A stretch of DNA of 64,000 nt, from NCBI RefSeq assembly GCF_018380615.1, contig NZ_JAGYVZ010000001.1, forward strand, positions 403,723 through 467,722, written 5' to 3'. A program made the position numbers and the translations under genes. Position 1 is the stretch's first letter; every line of letters begins with the position of its first letter. Source of the stretch: Flavobacterium psychroterrae (lineage in GTDB: Bacteria > Bacteroidota > Bacteroidia > Flavobacteriales > Flavobacteriaceae). Below are positions 63,922 to 64,000 of this stretch, piece by piece. The notes beneath the pieces were generated by a model, which saw only the letters and a program-made list of their open reading frames with translations, was not told the DNA's origin and searched no databases.

Positions 63922-64000
63922 TTAAGTTGCTAAGTCTCTAAGATACTAAGTTGCTAAGATCTGTTCCAAAAACTTAGGAACTTAGGAACTTAGAATCTTA
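63922..64000. repeat. Low-complexity CTAAGTTGCTAAG array at the window end
   Basis: Repeats of AAGTTGCTAAG, TCTCTAAGATACTAAG and ACTTAGGAACTTAGGAACTT. The first half is complementary in type to the second (CTAAG and CTTAG). It continues past the window edge. Confidence 0.65.

Overview
The window looks like chromosomal DNA from a Flavobacterium-type Bacteroidota. The bases are AT-rich. Two SusC/SusD outer-membrane pairs are present, signal peptides are typical of the phylum, and several upstream regions carry the Bacteroidota promoter word TAnnTTTG. Almost every gene serves one purpose: taking apart pectin (rhamnogalacturonan-I and homogalacturonan) and catabolising the L-rhamnose and galacturonate released.

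Layout. (1) 1-7402 is an L-rhamnose catabolic operon on the minus strand (transporter rhaT, fused aldolase/dehydrogenase rhaD, isomerase rhaI and a sugar kinase cut by the window edge). A GntR-type regulator is divergent from it. (2) 7452-9456 holds three small genes of unknown role (DUF1266 type and two membrane-anchored proteins). (3) 9619-38199 is a rhamnogalacturonan-I utilisation locus. It has PL11 lyase, a GH65-like protein and a 1140-residue DUF4450-type protein on the minus strand; a GH2 and a double-domain CE12 esterase on the plus strand; a minus-strand run of CE20-like esterase, Tat-exported propeller glycosidase, rhamnose mutarotase and GH28; SusC/SusD; then GH106 rhamnosidase and GH105 on the plus strand. 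(4) 38224-40820 is a poorly understood gap with two small hypothetical genes, a possible 34-residue membrane peptide and several hairpins. (5) 40821-60455 is a long minus-strand homogalacturonan-type locus: CE12, GH28, a PL10-CE8 fusion, GH43, three tandem GH105 paralogues, DUF4861, an alpha/beta hydrolase, SusD, SusC and GH28. A LacI-type regulator is divergent from it (60740-61768), and altronate dehydratase UxaA follows at 62293-63909.

Regulation is the most interesting part. The RG-I locus contains a recurrent promoter architecture that I found by reading intergenic DNA: two tandem decamers close to ACAGGATACT, then exactly 18 bp, then a TAnnTTTG-like -7 box. It occurs in front of susC, GH106, GH2 and the CE20 operon; a fifth pair faces the DUF4450 operon with a poor -7. 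No regulator that obviously reads it is encoded in the window. The homogalacturonan locus instead has a perfect 14-bp LacI-type palindrome and a second related site in the divergent region next to its own LacI gene.

The spacers are filled with several families of intergenic repeats: long perfect inverted repeats, 118-bp and about 90-bp tandem arrays, and purine/pyrimidine microsatellite-like arrays. The palindromic elements tend to lie in 5' leaders, and the CAAAGG-like or GCAAGA-like arrays hug the 3' ends of genes. No tRNA, rRNA, CRISPR array, transposase or phage gene was recognised.
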